A stretch of DNA of 64,000 nt. It comes from Bin80 sp965203305. GTDB lineage: Bacteria; Bacteroidota; Rhodothermia; Rhodothermales; Bin80. Shown piece after piece: positions 9,407 to 17,855 of this stretch (the first letter of the stretch is position 1; every line of letters begins with the position of its first letter). The translations under genes and the position numbers were made by a program. The DNA is taken from NCBI GenBank assembly GCA_965203305.1, contig OZ241874.1, forward strand, positions 806,001 to 870,000, given 5' to 3'. The notes below the pieces were generated by a model. That model did no database searches. It had not been told where the DNA came from and was given only the letters and a program-made list of their open reading frames with translations.

Positions 9407-11184
9407 GTTCGGAAAAGGGACTGGACCGGAAACTGTTAAAGCGCATCATCGGGTATTTGATGCCCTACAGATATTGGGTGCTGCTTGCATTCTGTCTTGT
9501 GCTTCTTGTTTCGTTTCTGGGGCCGCTTCGCCCGTGGCTGATCCGCCTGGCCATTGACAATCACATTGTCCCGGGTGAGCTGGATGGTTTGTTTTTGCTG
9601 ATCGCTGCTTTGCTGGGGACGATTGTACTGGAGGGCGCACTCGGGTATGTCAATACGTACTTCACGCAATGGATCGGACAGCAGGCAATCTATGATGTAC
9701 GCGTTCGCGTCTTTCAGCATGTGCAGAAGCAGTCGTTATCTTTTTTTGACCGAACTCCTATCGGGAGGCTGATCACTCGCACAACCTCGGATGTGGAAGC
9801 ACTGGCGGATGTGCTGTCCGCAGGGATTGTCGTGATTATGGGAGACATGTTCAAGTTGATATTTATTGCGGCATTCATGTTCAGTCTGAACTGGATACTT
9901 GCTATTGTCACCCTGTGTATTATGCCATTCATGCTCCTTGTAACGATGTGGTTCAAGCGGAATGTGCGCGGTCAGTACAGAGAGACTCGCAAGCAAGTTG
10001 CCCGCCTGAATTCTTTTATGCAGGAGCATGTTACGGGGATGCTGATTGTACAGCTTTTTGGCCGGGAAAATGTGGAAATGAAACACTTCAAAAAGATCAA
10101 TGACGACCACCAGACGGCACAGCTTAAAACGGTATTCTATCATTCACTTTTTTGGCCGGCTGTAGATATCATTGCCTCTGCTGCCATTGGATTTATTTTA
10201 TGGACTGGGGGAGTCAGCGCAATTGGGGGACTTCTGACCGTCGGGGTTCTGATTGCCTTCATCCAGTATTGCCGGCAGTTCTTTGAACCTATTCGTAATC
10301 TTTCCGAGCAGTTCAACACGCTTCAGAGCGCAATGGCGGGTGCCGAACGGATTTTTGATGTGCTGGACAATGATCAGTCACTGCCGGATGCAGATGCCGG
10401 AAAGCCTCCGGTCCAGCTGGAAGGGAATATCGTATTTGATGATGTCTGGTTTGCCTATGGAATGCTGGATGACGGGACACCGGACTGGGTTCTCAAGGGT
10501 GTGTCATTCACAATCAGCAGGGGACAGAATGCTGCCATTGTCGGTGCTACAGGCAGTGGAAAAACAACAATTATCAGTCTGTTAATGCGTTTTTATGACA
10601 TTCAGCGCGGATCCATCCTTCTGGACGGACAGGATATTCGCACATTCCGGATCAAGTACCTGCGCTGGCGAATCGGACTGGTATTGCAGGATGTTCTCCT
10701 GTTTTCCGGGTCTGTGTATCGCAATGTCTCTCTGGGAAATCCTGATATCTCGCTTGAACAGGTGAAGCAGGCGGCAAAAACAATAGGGGCGGATCATTTC
10801 ATTGAGCAGTTGCCTGACCAGTATGATCATGATGTGGGGGAGCGGGGGGTATCTCTTTCGCAGGGGCAGAGACAGCTGATCTCGTTTGTTCGTGTTCTGG
10901 CGCATGATCCAGATATTCTGGTCCTGGACGAGGCCACCTCAAGCATTGACACGGAGACAGAGCACATCATACAGCATGCTCTGGAACGAGTGTTGCAGGG
11001 GAGGACATCCCTGGTCGTTGCACATCGGTTGTCCACAATTCGCCATGCCGATACGATTCTCGTGTTGCACAAGGGAATTTTGAGAGAGCAGGGGACACAT
11101 GAGGAGCTGGCAGAGGCTGGCGGTCTGTATCAAACACTCTACGAGTTGCAGTATCGGGAGCAGGTCATGGAAGACTCTCCGTAG
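9403..11184 (+). CDS. ABC exporter half-transporter, second copy
   Basis: 593 aa. Six N-terminal membrane helices (~20-310) are followed by an ATPase domain with Walker A GATGSGKTT, LQDVLLFSGSVYRNVSLG, signature VSLSQGQRQLISFVRVL, Walker B ILVLDEATSSID and H-loop VVAHRLST. The signature reads LSQGQ rather than LSGGQ, a variant seen in the YheH/LmrD-type partner of heterodimeric exporters. The first exporter has canonical LSGGQ but VLDDA in place of VLDEA at its Walker B end. This pattern fits a heterodimer with one degenerate ATP site. The start was chosen from the ATGA overlap with rnz; a longer frame begins at 9349. Confidence 0.88.
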   Translation: MSSEKGLDRKLLKRIIGYLMPYRYWVLLAFCLVLLVSFLGPLRPWLIRLAIDNHIVPGELDGLFLLIAALLGTIVLEGALGYVNTYFTQWIGQQAIYDVRVRVFQHVQKQSLSFFDRTPIGRLITRTTSDVEALADVLSAGIVVIMGDMFKLIFIAAFMFSLNWILAIVTLCIMPFMLLVTMWFKRNVRGQYRETRKQVARLNSFMQEHVTGMLIVQLFGRENVEMKHFKKINDDHQTAQLKTVFYHSLFWPAVDIIASAAIGFILWTGGVSAIGGLLTVGVLIAFIQYCRQFFEPIRNLSEQFNTLQSAMAGAERIFDVLDNDQSLPDADAGKPPVQLEGNIVFDDVWFAYGMLDDGTPDWVLKGVSFTISRGQNAAIVGATGSGKTTIISLLMRFYDIQRGSILLDGQDIRTFRIKYLRWRIGLVLQDVLLFSGSVYRNVSLGNPDISLEQVKQAAKTIGADHFIEQLPDQYDHDVGERGVSLSQGQRQLISFVRVLAHDPDILVLDEATSSIDTETEHIIQHALERVLQGRTSLVVAHRLSTIRHADTILVLHKGILREQGTHEELAEAGGLYQTLYELQYREQVMEDSP

Positions 11185-11202
11185 CAAGCAAAGCGGGTTT
11201 GG

Positions 11203-11226
11203 GTGTTCCGGGGTTTTAAGGAACAC
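11203..11226. promoter_or_regulatory. Inverted repeat upstream of arsM
   Basis: GTGTTCC and GGAACAC form perfect 7-bp arms around a 10-bp loop, 19 bp after the exporter stop and 43 bp before arsM. No T-run follows, so it is not a good intrinsic terminator. It could be an operator for the arsenic operon. No arsR gene is visible nearby. Confidence 0.3.
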
Positions 11227-11269
11227 TGCCGGGAGAGGAGAGTTAGCAGCTATTCACTTTTGAATTCCG

Positions 11270-12001
11270 ATGCCCGAGTTCAGTGGAGCTTGCTGTACAG
11301 TAAAGGAGACCGTGCGTGACAAGTATGATGCAATCGCTCGTGAGGAGCAGGATCCGGGGTACTGCATGGTGGAATGGCGTGCCTACGAGAACAAGCCCGG
11401 GTATCAGTCACAGGCGGATTTGGGACTTGGTTGTGGTACCCCTGTTGATCATGCCGACCTGGTTCCAGGCGAAATCGTGCTTGACCTGGGATCAGGTGCC
11501 GGACTGGATGCGATGATTGCCTCTCCGCTCGTGGGGGAAGAAGGGAGAATCATTGGTGTGGACATCGCTCCGTCCATGGTTGCAAGGGCTCGGAAAAATG
11601 CGGTCACTGTCGGGATTGACAATGTGCTTTTTCGAGAGGGGGACATTGAGCAGCTTCCTGTTGACGACTTCTCCGTTGATGTTGTCATTAGCAACTGTAC
11701 ACTGAACCTTGTTCCAGACAAGGCAAGGGCATACTCAGAAATCGCCCGGGTACTTCGCCTAGGGGGGCGTTTTGTGATTGCAGATGTTGTGACAGTCGGA
11801 AATCTGGATCCTGCGTTGTTGCGAGAGGCAGAAGAAGCTGCCGGCTGCGTTGCCGGGGCAGCAGAGAAGGAGGCTTATCTTGAACTCATTCGCGCTGCGG
11901 GATTCACAGAACTGGAAGTGGTGCGACTTCGCCCCCTGAAAGTTCCTGGTGACCTGGATGGACTCGCAAGCATAACCATCCGTGCCTATTGGAATCAATA
12001 A
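11270..12001 (+). CDS. arsM: Arsenite S-adenosylmethionine methyltransferase
   Basis: 243 aa class I SAM methyltransferase. The SAM-binding motif is VLDLGSGAGLDAMIA, followed by GVDIAPSMVARARKNA. ArsM-specific cysteines are present: CC near the N-terminus, GLGCGTP, SNCTLNLVPDKA and AAGCVAGA. In ArsM these cysteines bind As(III), which is methylated stepwise. It heads a three-gene cluster with a CxxC peroxidase-like gene and arsS, so the methylated product probably feeds arsenosugar synthesis rather than only volatilisation. Confidence 0.9.
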   Translation: MPEFSGACCTVKETVRDKYDAIAREEQDPGYCMVEWRAYENKPGYQSQADLGLGCGTPVDHADLVPGEIVLDLGSGAGLDAMIASPLVGEEGRIIGVDIAPSMVARARKNAVTVGIDNVLFREGDIEQLPVDDFSVDVVISNCTLNLVPDKARAYSEIARVLRLGGRFVIADVVTVGNLDPALLREAEEAAGCVAGAAEKEAYLELIRAAGFTELEVVRLRPLKVPGDLDGLASITIRAYWNQ

Positions 12002-12027
12002 ATCATTTTTCGCAAGAAAAACTTGTC

Positions 12028-12360
12028 ATGGATCATTATTATGACCGCTCGCACCTGCCCCGATTCGCAGAAATTGCTGAGGGAAATCAGGAATTGGCAG
12101 ATGCCTTCTTTTCCTACTACAACAAGGTATTTGAAGAGGGGACACTGACAGCCAGAGAAAAGGCCTTGATTGCTCTGGCCGTTGCCAGCACAGTGCAGTG
12201 TCCCTATTGCATTGATGCCTATACGACGGCGTGCCTGGAAACGGGATCAGACCTGGAAGAGATGACGGAGGCCGTACATGTAGCAACCGCAATTCGGGGT
12301 GGGGCAGCACTGGTGCATGGTGTACAGATGCTTGATCAGGTCAAGCGTCTGACGATGTGA
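12028..12360 (+). CDS. Arsenosugar biosynthesis-associated peroxidase-like protein (AhpD/CMD family)
   Basis: 110 aa, one carboxymuconolactone decarboxylase/AhpD-like domain with the redox motif QCPYCIDAY (CxxC) followed by T..C and the helical EEMTEAVHVATAIRGG. Members of this subgroup are found beside arsS. The exact reaction is not known; a thiol redox role in arsenic chemistry is the usual suggestion. The start at 12028 is 26 bp after arsM. A longer frame from 11989 would overlap arsM and lacks family similarity there. Confidence 0.8.
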   Translation: MDHYYDRSHLPRFAEIAEGNQELADAFFSYYNKVFEEGTLTAREKALIALAVASTVQCPYCIDAYTTACLETGSDLEEMTEAVHVATAIRGGAALVHGVQMLDQVKRLTM

Positions 12361-13478
12361 TCGGAATGGCATCTGAGGGAAAAGAGATGATGTTGCTGGA
12401 TACGATCCCGCAAGGTCCCCGTGCCACATCTTCACTATTTTCCCGAACAGTCCCTCTGGCGCACCCAAACGAGCAGCTGAAGGTTCTGGATACGGCAGAT
12501 CTTGCCGGAGGGCCGACAGGAAGCGGTCAGTTTGAACTTGACCTGGCTTCTTGTGGATGGCCTCGCCTGATGCCGGACCGACTGGAGATTGTACAGATCA
12601 ATCTCGGCAAGCTCTGCAACATGACCTGTCGGCACTGCCATGTAGATGCGGGGCCTGACCGGACCGAGGAGAACATGAATCGGGATACGGTTGATGCCTG
12701 CCTGGAGGTGATTGACCAGTCTGGAGCTCAGGTAGTTGATCTTACCGGAGGTGCCCCAGAGCTTAATCCCAATTTTGCGTATCTCGTGGAGATGTGTGTT
12801 CAGAGAGGACTTCGTGTTCTGGACCGATGTAATCTCACCATTCTGCTTACACGCCGATGTGCACATTTGCCAGTGTGGTTTGCGGAGCGTGGAGTGGAAG
12901 TGATCTGCTCTCTTCCGCATTACCGGAAAATGGGGACAGATGCACAGCGCGGAGACGGGACATACCAAAAGTCAATTGAGGCTCTGAAACGCTTGAACCG
13001 GGCCGGGTACGGGAAAGGGGATCCGAATTGCAGGCTTACCCTGGTAACCAATCCGGTGGGAGCATTCCTGTCGGGGAATCAGTCTTCGCTGGAAACGGAA
13101 TGGAAGGCTGCTCTGATACGCAATCACGGTGTCAGTTTTGATCAGTTGCTGACTCTGAATAACTTGCCGATCTCCAGATATCTGGAATGGCTTGTGGAAA
13201 CCGGTCAGGTGGAGCTTTACCTCAACAGGCTGCTTCAGGCGTTCAATGCCTCCACGATTGCGGGCTTGATGTGCCGAAATACACTCTCCATAGGCTGGGA
13301 CGGGTATCTGTATGACTGTGATTTTAATCAGCAACTGGAGATGCGAATGGATATTGCCCGCCCGCATGTGCGGAATTTTGATCTTGTGGCATGGCAGAAT
13401 CATGAAATACGAACTGCCCGTCACTGTTACGGATGCACTGCGGGCGCTGGAAGTGGCTGTGGTGGTGCGATCACATAG
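12357..13478 (+). CDS. arsS: Arsenosugar biosynthesis radical SAM protein
   Basis: 373 aa from GTG 12357, which overlaps the previous TGA (GTGA). ATG at 12366 is an equally plausible start. It is a radical SAM enzyme with the Fe-S motif CNMTCRHC near residue 87, then VDLTGGAPELNP, and a C-terminal Cys-rich segment CYGCTAGAGSGC, both characteristic of ArsS. ArsS transfers a 5'-deoxyadenosyl group to dimethylarsenite in oxoarsenosugar synthesis. The operon arsM - peroxidase-like - arsS is complete and ordered for that pathway. Confidence 0.88.
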   Translation: MIGMASEGKEMMLLDTIPQGPRATSSLFSRTVPLAHPNEQLKVLDTADLAGGPTGSGQFELDLASCGWPRLMPDRLEIVQINLGKLCNMTCRHCHVDAGPDRTEENMNRDTVDACLEVIDQSGAQVVDLTGGAPELNPNFAYLVEMCVQRGLRVLDRCNLTILLTRRCAHLPVWFAERGVEVICSLPHYRKMGTDAQRGDGTYQKSIEALKRLNRAGYGKGDPNCRLTLVTNPVGAFLSGNQSSLETEWKAALIRNHGVSFDQLLTLNNLPISRYLEWLVETGQVELYLNRLLQAFNASTIAGLMCRNTLSIGWDGYLYDCDFNQQLEMRMDIARPHVRNFDLVAWQNHEIRTARHCYGCTAGAGSGCGGAIT

Positions 13479-13755
13479 GCAGTGGCATCTCAGTTTTTTT
13501 TCAAGTTTCGATTCTCTGCAGATTTTGGAAGTATTGAGTCAGTTCAGGGTCTGGCGCATTACAATTACAGGATACATAGCGAGCAGCATGTGTAATTCCT
13601 GTCTGTTGGGGAAACTGCTTCAAGGAGATTTCAAGTTGAGGAGAAGCCGGATATCTCAACAAGGGTATGGAGTTCCAGTCAAGAAAAATCCGTCTATAAT
13701 GAGAGGAGTATTTCAGGATGACAGACTACTGAACCGGGTTGAGAGAGAGTGTGTA
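13479..13755. other. Gap after arsS with no recognised gene
   Basis: Between arsS and the istB-like remnant at 13756-13941 only short frames occur and none shows family similarity. The convergent gene on the far side is the thioredoxin-like protein. Confidence 0.4.
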
Positions 13756-13941
13756 TTACGGACAAATCGGACGGTGAATTACGGACGATCTGGTCCGCTC
13801 GGGCGTGTTTATCACGATGTTCGTGATTCGGCAGTCTGTGCGTGCAACTCCTGTTTGCCTTTGATCTTTCACATGGACTTTTACGGTTAAATGAATTCGG
13901 TATGCACTGTTGACACGAGATTTCTGCAAGAGGGGTTTCAT
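13756..13941 (-). pseudogene. IS21-type istB C-terminal remnant (possible)
   Basis: The minus-strand frame contains RVNSAYRIHLTVKVHVKD. This resembles the IstB helper-ATPase C-terminus (RLVHNAYRIHLTGESMRK-like in the family). Nothing of the Walker region or of IstA is seen. An R1-like end (tttctgcaagagggg) overlaps at 13921-13936. Similar but clearer remnants sit at 59.5 and 62.1 kb. Recognition rests on a short stretch, so confidence is limited. Confidence 0.4.
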
Positions 13942-14564
13942 ATTGAGTCAGCTGGTGACGGGATTGGTGCCTCGAGATTCAGCCACTGTTGAATAGCACC
14001 TATCCCCACCTTCCGTACCACCAGTCTCTCGTCACGTATTTCATAGTTGGATCTCTCTGAAGATGGTACTGCCAGGAATCGTTCCATTAGGACAATTTGA
14101 GGAGTGGCCGGCTCTCCATAGGATCCTTCCCAGATATATTTCATGATTCCCTCATTTACCCAGCTCCGCCCTGTCATAATCTCGTCAAATTCGCCGAATT
14201 TTGAGAGATGCTTCAGGCCTTCTCTTGTTTTCCAGTCTTTGGCTATACCAATTGTGACAAGCACCTGATCATTCTCTGATGCTCTGGTCTGAGCCAAGAT
14301 TTTTAGTTGGTCTATTTTCTGTGGTAGTTCTTCCTGGTTGGAATAGGCACATCCTGATGACCCAATGTATACGAAAACCAGTTCAGAACCTTCCCGGGCA
14401 GTATAACTGGGCTGGTACTTGAAGTTAGACTTGCTGTCCCAGTCAATGGAAACACGAGGCATCTTAACAAAGCCGGTGCGCACGGAATAGAAACCCAGAA
14501 TGAAGATAACCAGAAAGAATCCCCAAAGCATGCGGGAATGTGCCTGAACTCCTGTTTTTGCCAT
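13938..14564 (-). CDS. Membrane-anchored thioredoxin-like protein of unknown function
   Basis: 208 aa. One N-terminal transmembrane helix (MLWGFFLVIFILGFYSV) is followed by a soluble domain with LVFVYIGSSGCAYSNQEELPQ, a thioredoxin-fold-like beta strand and loop. It has only a single Cys in place of CxxC. A later GEPATPQIVLME resembles the cis-Pro loop. The domain probably faces the periplasm. It lies 132 bp downstream of the beta-propeller lipoprotein on the same strand and may be co-expressed. With a single Cys, classical disulfide reduction is unlikely. Confidence 0.6.
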   Translation of the reverse strand: MAKTGVQAHSRMLWGFFLVIFILGFYSVRTGFVKMPRVSIDWDSKSNFKYQPSYTAREGSELVFVYIGSSGCAYSNQEELPQKIDQLKILAQTRASENDQVLVTIGIAKDWKTREGLKHLSKFGEFDEIMTGRSWVNEGIMKYIWEGSYGEPATPQIVLMERFLAVPSSERSNYEIRDERLVVRKVGIGAIQQWLNLEAPIPSPADSI

Positions 14565-14696
14565 CGTAGCAAAGACACCAAATCAATGTGAAATCTCTGT
14601 ATGAATCAGAGGAGCGTCAATTGGGCAGGCACGATCTCATTTTCCAGAATCTCAATAAATTCCAGAGGGGGGAGGCTGGCAAAACTACAAATCGCA

Positions 14697-15881
14697 TCAG
14701 TGCAGTTGCACAATCTCCTCCCCAGCAGTACCATGGCGGTAAACCGAAACCTGAGGATATGGATAGCTATGTGCAGTGTACATTCGATCCCCTGTGAGGG
14801 CATAAACAATGGGTAAACTGGATCCTACAAGGACTGCCTCGCCTGTTTTGGAGAGCATGAGGTACGACAGAAGTGCTTCGCGCCTTTCTCCCTTCCACCC
14901 CGGAGCAAGGCTCTCTGGGGTAATGGAAGCTATTTGAACAAGCATATATTTTTCAGAAAATGGAATCACCCGCGTTACCTGATCATGTGCGTTGGCAAAA
15001 ACATTCATTGATACCACGGATTTTCCTGATTTATCTTCTATTATGTCAAGTGTCTTGAAATCAGAGATTTTTGCAACCCACCGTATATCTCCTTCAAGCG
15101 AATAGCTGTAAATCGCTGGAATTAGACGCGGTGAATATATGATCTGTCCTCCTTGTTGCTGACTGCAGGCGACTTGACCTTCACTCAGGTATCGGTACAC
15201 CAAAGCGGACTGCGATTCGTATCCTGCCCCGAAGGGCTCCATACGGTCCCCGTTAAATGAATACGGAAAAATGGTATCTGAGAACTTCTCAGTGAGACCA
15301 TGGATGTAGAAGGTGTTTTCTCCTAAACACAGCCCTATTGGCTCAAAAGGCATAGTCAAGGTCCTAACGACTTCATGTGCATCATCAGTCCATTCGAATA
15401 TTGTAATTCGGTAGTCTTTATCAACGGCAATCAAATGTCCGGCAGAATCTATCTCAATGCCGCGAGGTTCAACGAATTCTCCTGGACCTCTGCCAGCTTT
15501 TCCTACGGCATGCAGAAATGATCCCTTGGAATTAAATATTTTTACCTCACTGTACCCGGAATCAAGCACATACATATTACCGTTACGATCTACCTTGATG
15601 TCAGAGATCTGGCCAAACATTTCATGCCGCTCCCCCTCTAGTACCCCCAATGTCAGGATCTTTGTTGAAGACCGCAGGATATGAGCCACTGCCAGCGCAT
15701 CTTCCATATTCTCGGAATCGTGACTAGGCGGGACGAACTCGTGGCTTTCCCCAATACCTGGTATACGATTTGATAGAGGATGGACGATTCTCTGCGATTC
15801 CCCAACTTCTCTGCATGATCCCAGAAGGATGAGCAGCACAACAGAGAATCGCAATAATACTGAATGCTTAAAGCCTTCCAT
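14697..15881 (-). CDS. Six-bladed beta-propeller (NHL-like) lipoprotein
   Basis: 394 aa. The signal peptide ends in the lipobox LLGSC (Cys ~23). The body holds NHL/6-bladed propeller motifs such as DIKVDRNGNMYVLDSGYSEV, then GRGPGEFVEPRGIEIDSAGHL and further blades to the C-terminus. Such proteins are common in Bacteroidota-type genomes, are exported and have no assigned reaction. It is followed by the thioredoxin-like gene. The R1-like fragment and other debris upstream suggest an insertion-prone flank. Confidence 0.8.
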   Translation of the reverse strand: MEGFKHSVLLRFSVVLLILLGSCREVGESQRIVHPLSNRIPGIGESHEFVPPSHDSENMEDALAVAHILRSSTKILTLGVLEGERHEMFGQISDIKVDRNGNMYVLDSGYSEVKIFNSKGSFLHAVGKAGRGPGEFVEPRGIEIDSAGHLIAVDKDYRITIFEWTDDAHEVVRTLTMPFEPIGLCLGENTFYIHGLTEKFSDTIFPYSFNGDRMEPFGAGYESQSALVYRYLSEGQVACSQQQGGQIIYSPRLIPAIYSYSLEGDIRWVAKISDFKTLDIIEDKSGKSVVSMNVFANAHDQVTRVIPFSEKYMLVQIASITPESLAPGWKGERREALLSYLMLSKTGEAVLVGSSLPIVYALTGDRMYTAHSYPYPQVSVYRHGTAGEEIVQLH

Positions 15882-16122
15882 CAGGGGCGGTAAACGAATG
15901 TATCATAGCACGATCTGAGAATACTTTTCATCGTCAATGCTGAGTGCGCGCTTATTGAACTCTTGCAGAGCAACTCAAGGTTCCCTCCCGTACCTGGTCA
16001 GAATTCGAAAGTCCCAAAAATCTTTTTGCAAGAGGCTCAAGTAACCTCTCATGCGGATTTTACTGGATAATTCCCATTTTTTCGTAGCCCACAGATTTTC
16101 AGAGAATTCGCAGATCAGATCA

Positions 16123-16440
16123 TGGAGACTTTTTCTCTTCGGGGTAGCGTACCGTCTTTCTCTGTTGATTCCTCTCCTGAAAGATTCCAGACTTTCTTCT
16201 TTCCCTTTGTTCTCTCGGGATTATACGTGATCCCCAGAATCCAAAACATCCGTAACACGGACGGGGACAGATCCTGATCCATCCGCGTGATCAGGTACCG
16301 CTGTTGGAGTTGATGGAATTTGGTGGTAATTCGCCGGATCCTGTTGAGGTGTTTCCGAATTGGAGGATCGGTTAGCCATAGGGAGCCTCTTTCGAAAATT
16401 CCAGATGACGGAGAGCTATCGCCCTGAGGGTGCTTGAAGG
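16123..16440 (-). pseudogene. Unrecognised degraded coding fragment
   Basis: The minus strand encodes ..STLRAIALRHLEFSKEAPYG and, after an apparent frameshift near 16380, RKHLNRIRRITTKFHQLQQR and further basic residues ending near 16130. The peptide composition looks protein-like (basic helices) but no start is clear and no family is recognised. It may be a transposase or phage gene remnant; this is a weak inference. Confidence 0.3.
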
Positions 16441-16883
16441 CACATTAGGTCGGGAATAGAGGTATTTTTGCAAAAACCCTCATAGGGACTGCAAGATGAC
16501 AGATTACAGAAATATGTTGAGGCAATTCATGGTAGTGGACTATCCATTTACGACGATATATGATCGCAGGTGTCAAACCGGAGAATGTGATTCGAAAGAT
16601 CAGAGTGGTCACGGGAAAAATACTGGCAACACTGGATAAGGCGGGCACTCTGACCCGGAAGTATCAGGCAAGACTGAGTCTTGGAGATATGGGGACCGAG
16701 CTGGTTAGCCACAGAGATACGAAAGTTCTCCGCCACATCGTGCGATCTGGTGTCACTACAAAGGCTGTGACTAGTCCGGCAAGTAATAAGGTAAGGCTTC
16801 GGTTCCAGAGGTACCGGGGTTACAGTCCTCATGCCAATCACGATGAATCAGACAGGCAACAGTTTGGCTGTTTTTGAGTTTTA

Positions 16884-16907
16884 GGCAGGACTAAATTTCT
16901 TCCTGCC
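16884..16907. promoter_or_regulatory. Inverted repeat abutting the metal-importer start codon
   Basis: GGCAGGA and TCCTGCC form 7-bp arms around CTAAATTTCT and end at the base before ATG 16908. The AT-rich centre contains TAAATTTC, one base from the -7 consensus. An operator here would control the whole importer operon, and the DtxR/MntR-type regulator at 5.0 kb is the obvious candidate. Assignment is inference. Confidence 0.4.
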
Positions 16908-17855
16908 ATGATGCGTGTGCTCGCTGGTTGCCTTTTTGGGCTTTTCCTGATCACTTCCTGCACTTCAACGGAAGAGACAGATACGCCTGTTCAGCAACGG
17001 TCCATCAGGATTACAGCAACAACGAGTATTGTTGCTGATCTGGCGCGTTCCATTGGAGGTTCGGAAGTGATCGTAGAGTCACTCATGGGACCAGGAGTAG
17101 ACCCGCACCTGTACAAAGCCAGTGCCCGTGATGTCTCAAGGATACAAGAAGCCGATATCTTGGTCTATAATGGGCTTCATCTGGAGGGAAAGATGGGAGA
17201 TATTTTTGAAGACAGAAAAGAATCTGGATCCCCAGCCATCGCCATTGCTGAGGCTGGTGTGCCAGACAGCCTGCTGCTTGAATCGGATACCTATCAGGGG
17301 AATTTTGATCCCCACATATGGTTTGATGCAGAGCTGTGGATCCGGGCTGGATATGCCCTGGCAATCGCACTCGGAGAACTGGATTCAACTCGAAAAAATA
17401 TATTCTCCGTACGCGCAACAGAGTATGAGGACAAGCTCATGGAAGTGGATGTTTATGTACACAACCGGGTATCCGAAATTCCTGAAGAGAAGCGAGTACT
17501 TATCACGTCACATGATGCATTTGGATATTTCGGAAAGGCCTACGGATTTGAGGTGCGCGGACTTCAGGGGATATCTACCGTAACAGAGGCCGGAGCAGCA
17601 GATATTCAGAATTTGGCACAGATGGTCGCAGAACGAAGGATTCCAGCCATGTTTGTAGAGTCCTCAGTCTCCCCTCGCGGCATTCAGGCAGTTCGGGAAG
17701 CCGTAAGGGACAGAGAATTTGACGTGAGTATTGGCGGGACACTGTACGGAGATGCACTTGGAGGAGAAGCCACTTCAGCGGCGACATATTCGGGAATGGT
17801 CCGTCACAACATTGATACGATTGTTCAGGCACTATCAAATGACAAGGGCAGTTGA
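16908..17855 (+). CDS. Metal ABC transporter substrate-binding lipoprotein (Mn/Zn, cluster A-I)
   Basis: 315 aa. The signal peptide has lipobox LITSC (Cys ~19). It has the cluster A-I metal-binding fold: TTSIVADLARSIGG, GVDPHLYKAS (His ligand), NFDPHIWFDAELW (His ligand), ITSHDAFGYFGKAYGF and AMFVESSVSPR (acidic ligand). It captures Mn or Zn in the periplasm and passes it to the permeases encoded downstream. No long His-rich loop typical of ZnuA is seen, which favours Mn. The 3' end overlaps the ATPase gene by 17 bp. Confidence 0.88.
   Translation: MMRVLAGCLFGLFLITSCTSTEETDTPVQQRSIRITATTSIVADLARSIGGSEVIVESLMGPGVDPHLYKASARDVSRIQEADILVYNGLHLEGKMGDIFEDRKESGSPAIAIAEAGVPDSLLLESDTYQGNFDPHIWFDAELWIRAGYALAIALGELDSTRKNIFSVRATEYEDKLMEVDVYVHNRVSEIPEEKRVLITSHDAFGYFGKAYGFEVRGLQGISTVTEAGAADIQNLAQMVAERRIPAMFVESSVSPRGIQAVREAVRDREFDVSIGGTLYGDALGGEATSAATYSGMVRHNIDTIVQALSNDKGS

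Larger units (their letters stand above)
15882..16907. other. Long intergenic region with repeat fragments and a degraded frame
   Basis: About 1 kb without a supported intact gene. It holds partial R1 ends at 16021-16040 and 16461-16483. A copy of the TGCGGATTTT-ctgga repeat (one mismatch) is at 16052-16067; the same repeat brackets the ATPase at 31.9-33.3 kb. A possible broken gene lies on the minus strand (16123-16440). A 105-codon plus-strand frame at 16560-16877 has no recognisable features. Confidence 0.5.

Noticed and set aside
10840..10850. G6 run within the second ABC exporter as a phase-variable site
   Set aside because: Short and inside a conserved motif region; runs of six are common by chance here.
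11203..11226. Hairpin after the exporter operon as an intrinsic terminator
   Set aside because: The inverted repeat is clear but no T-run follows; kept only as a possible operator.
16560..16877. 105-codon plus-strand frame upstream of the metal importer
   Set aside because: No recognisable motif, and it lies in a repeat-rich gap; not supported as a gene.
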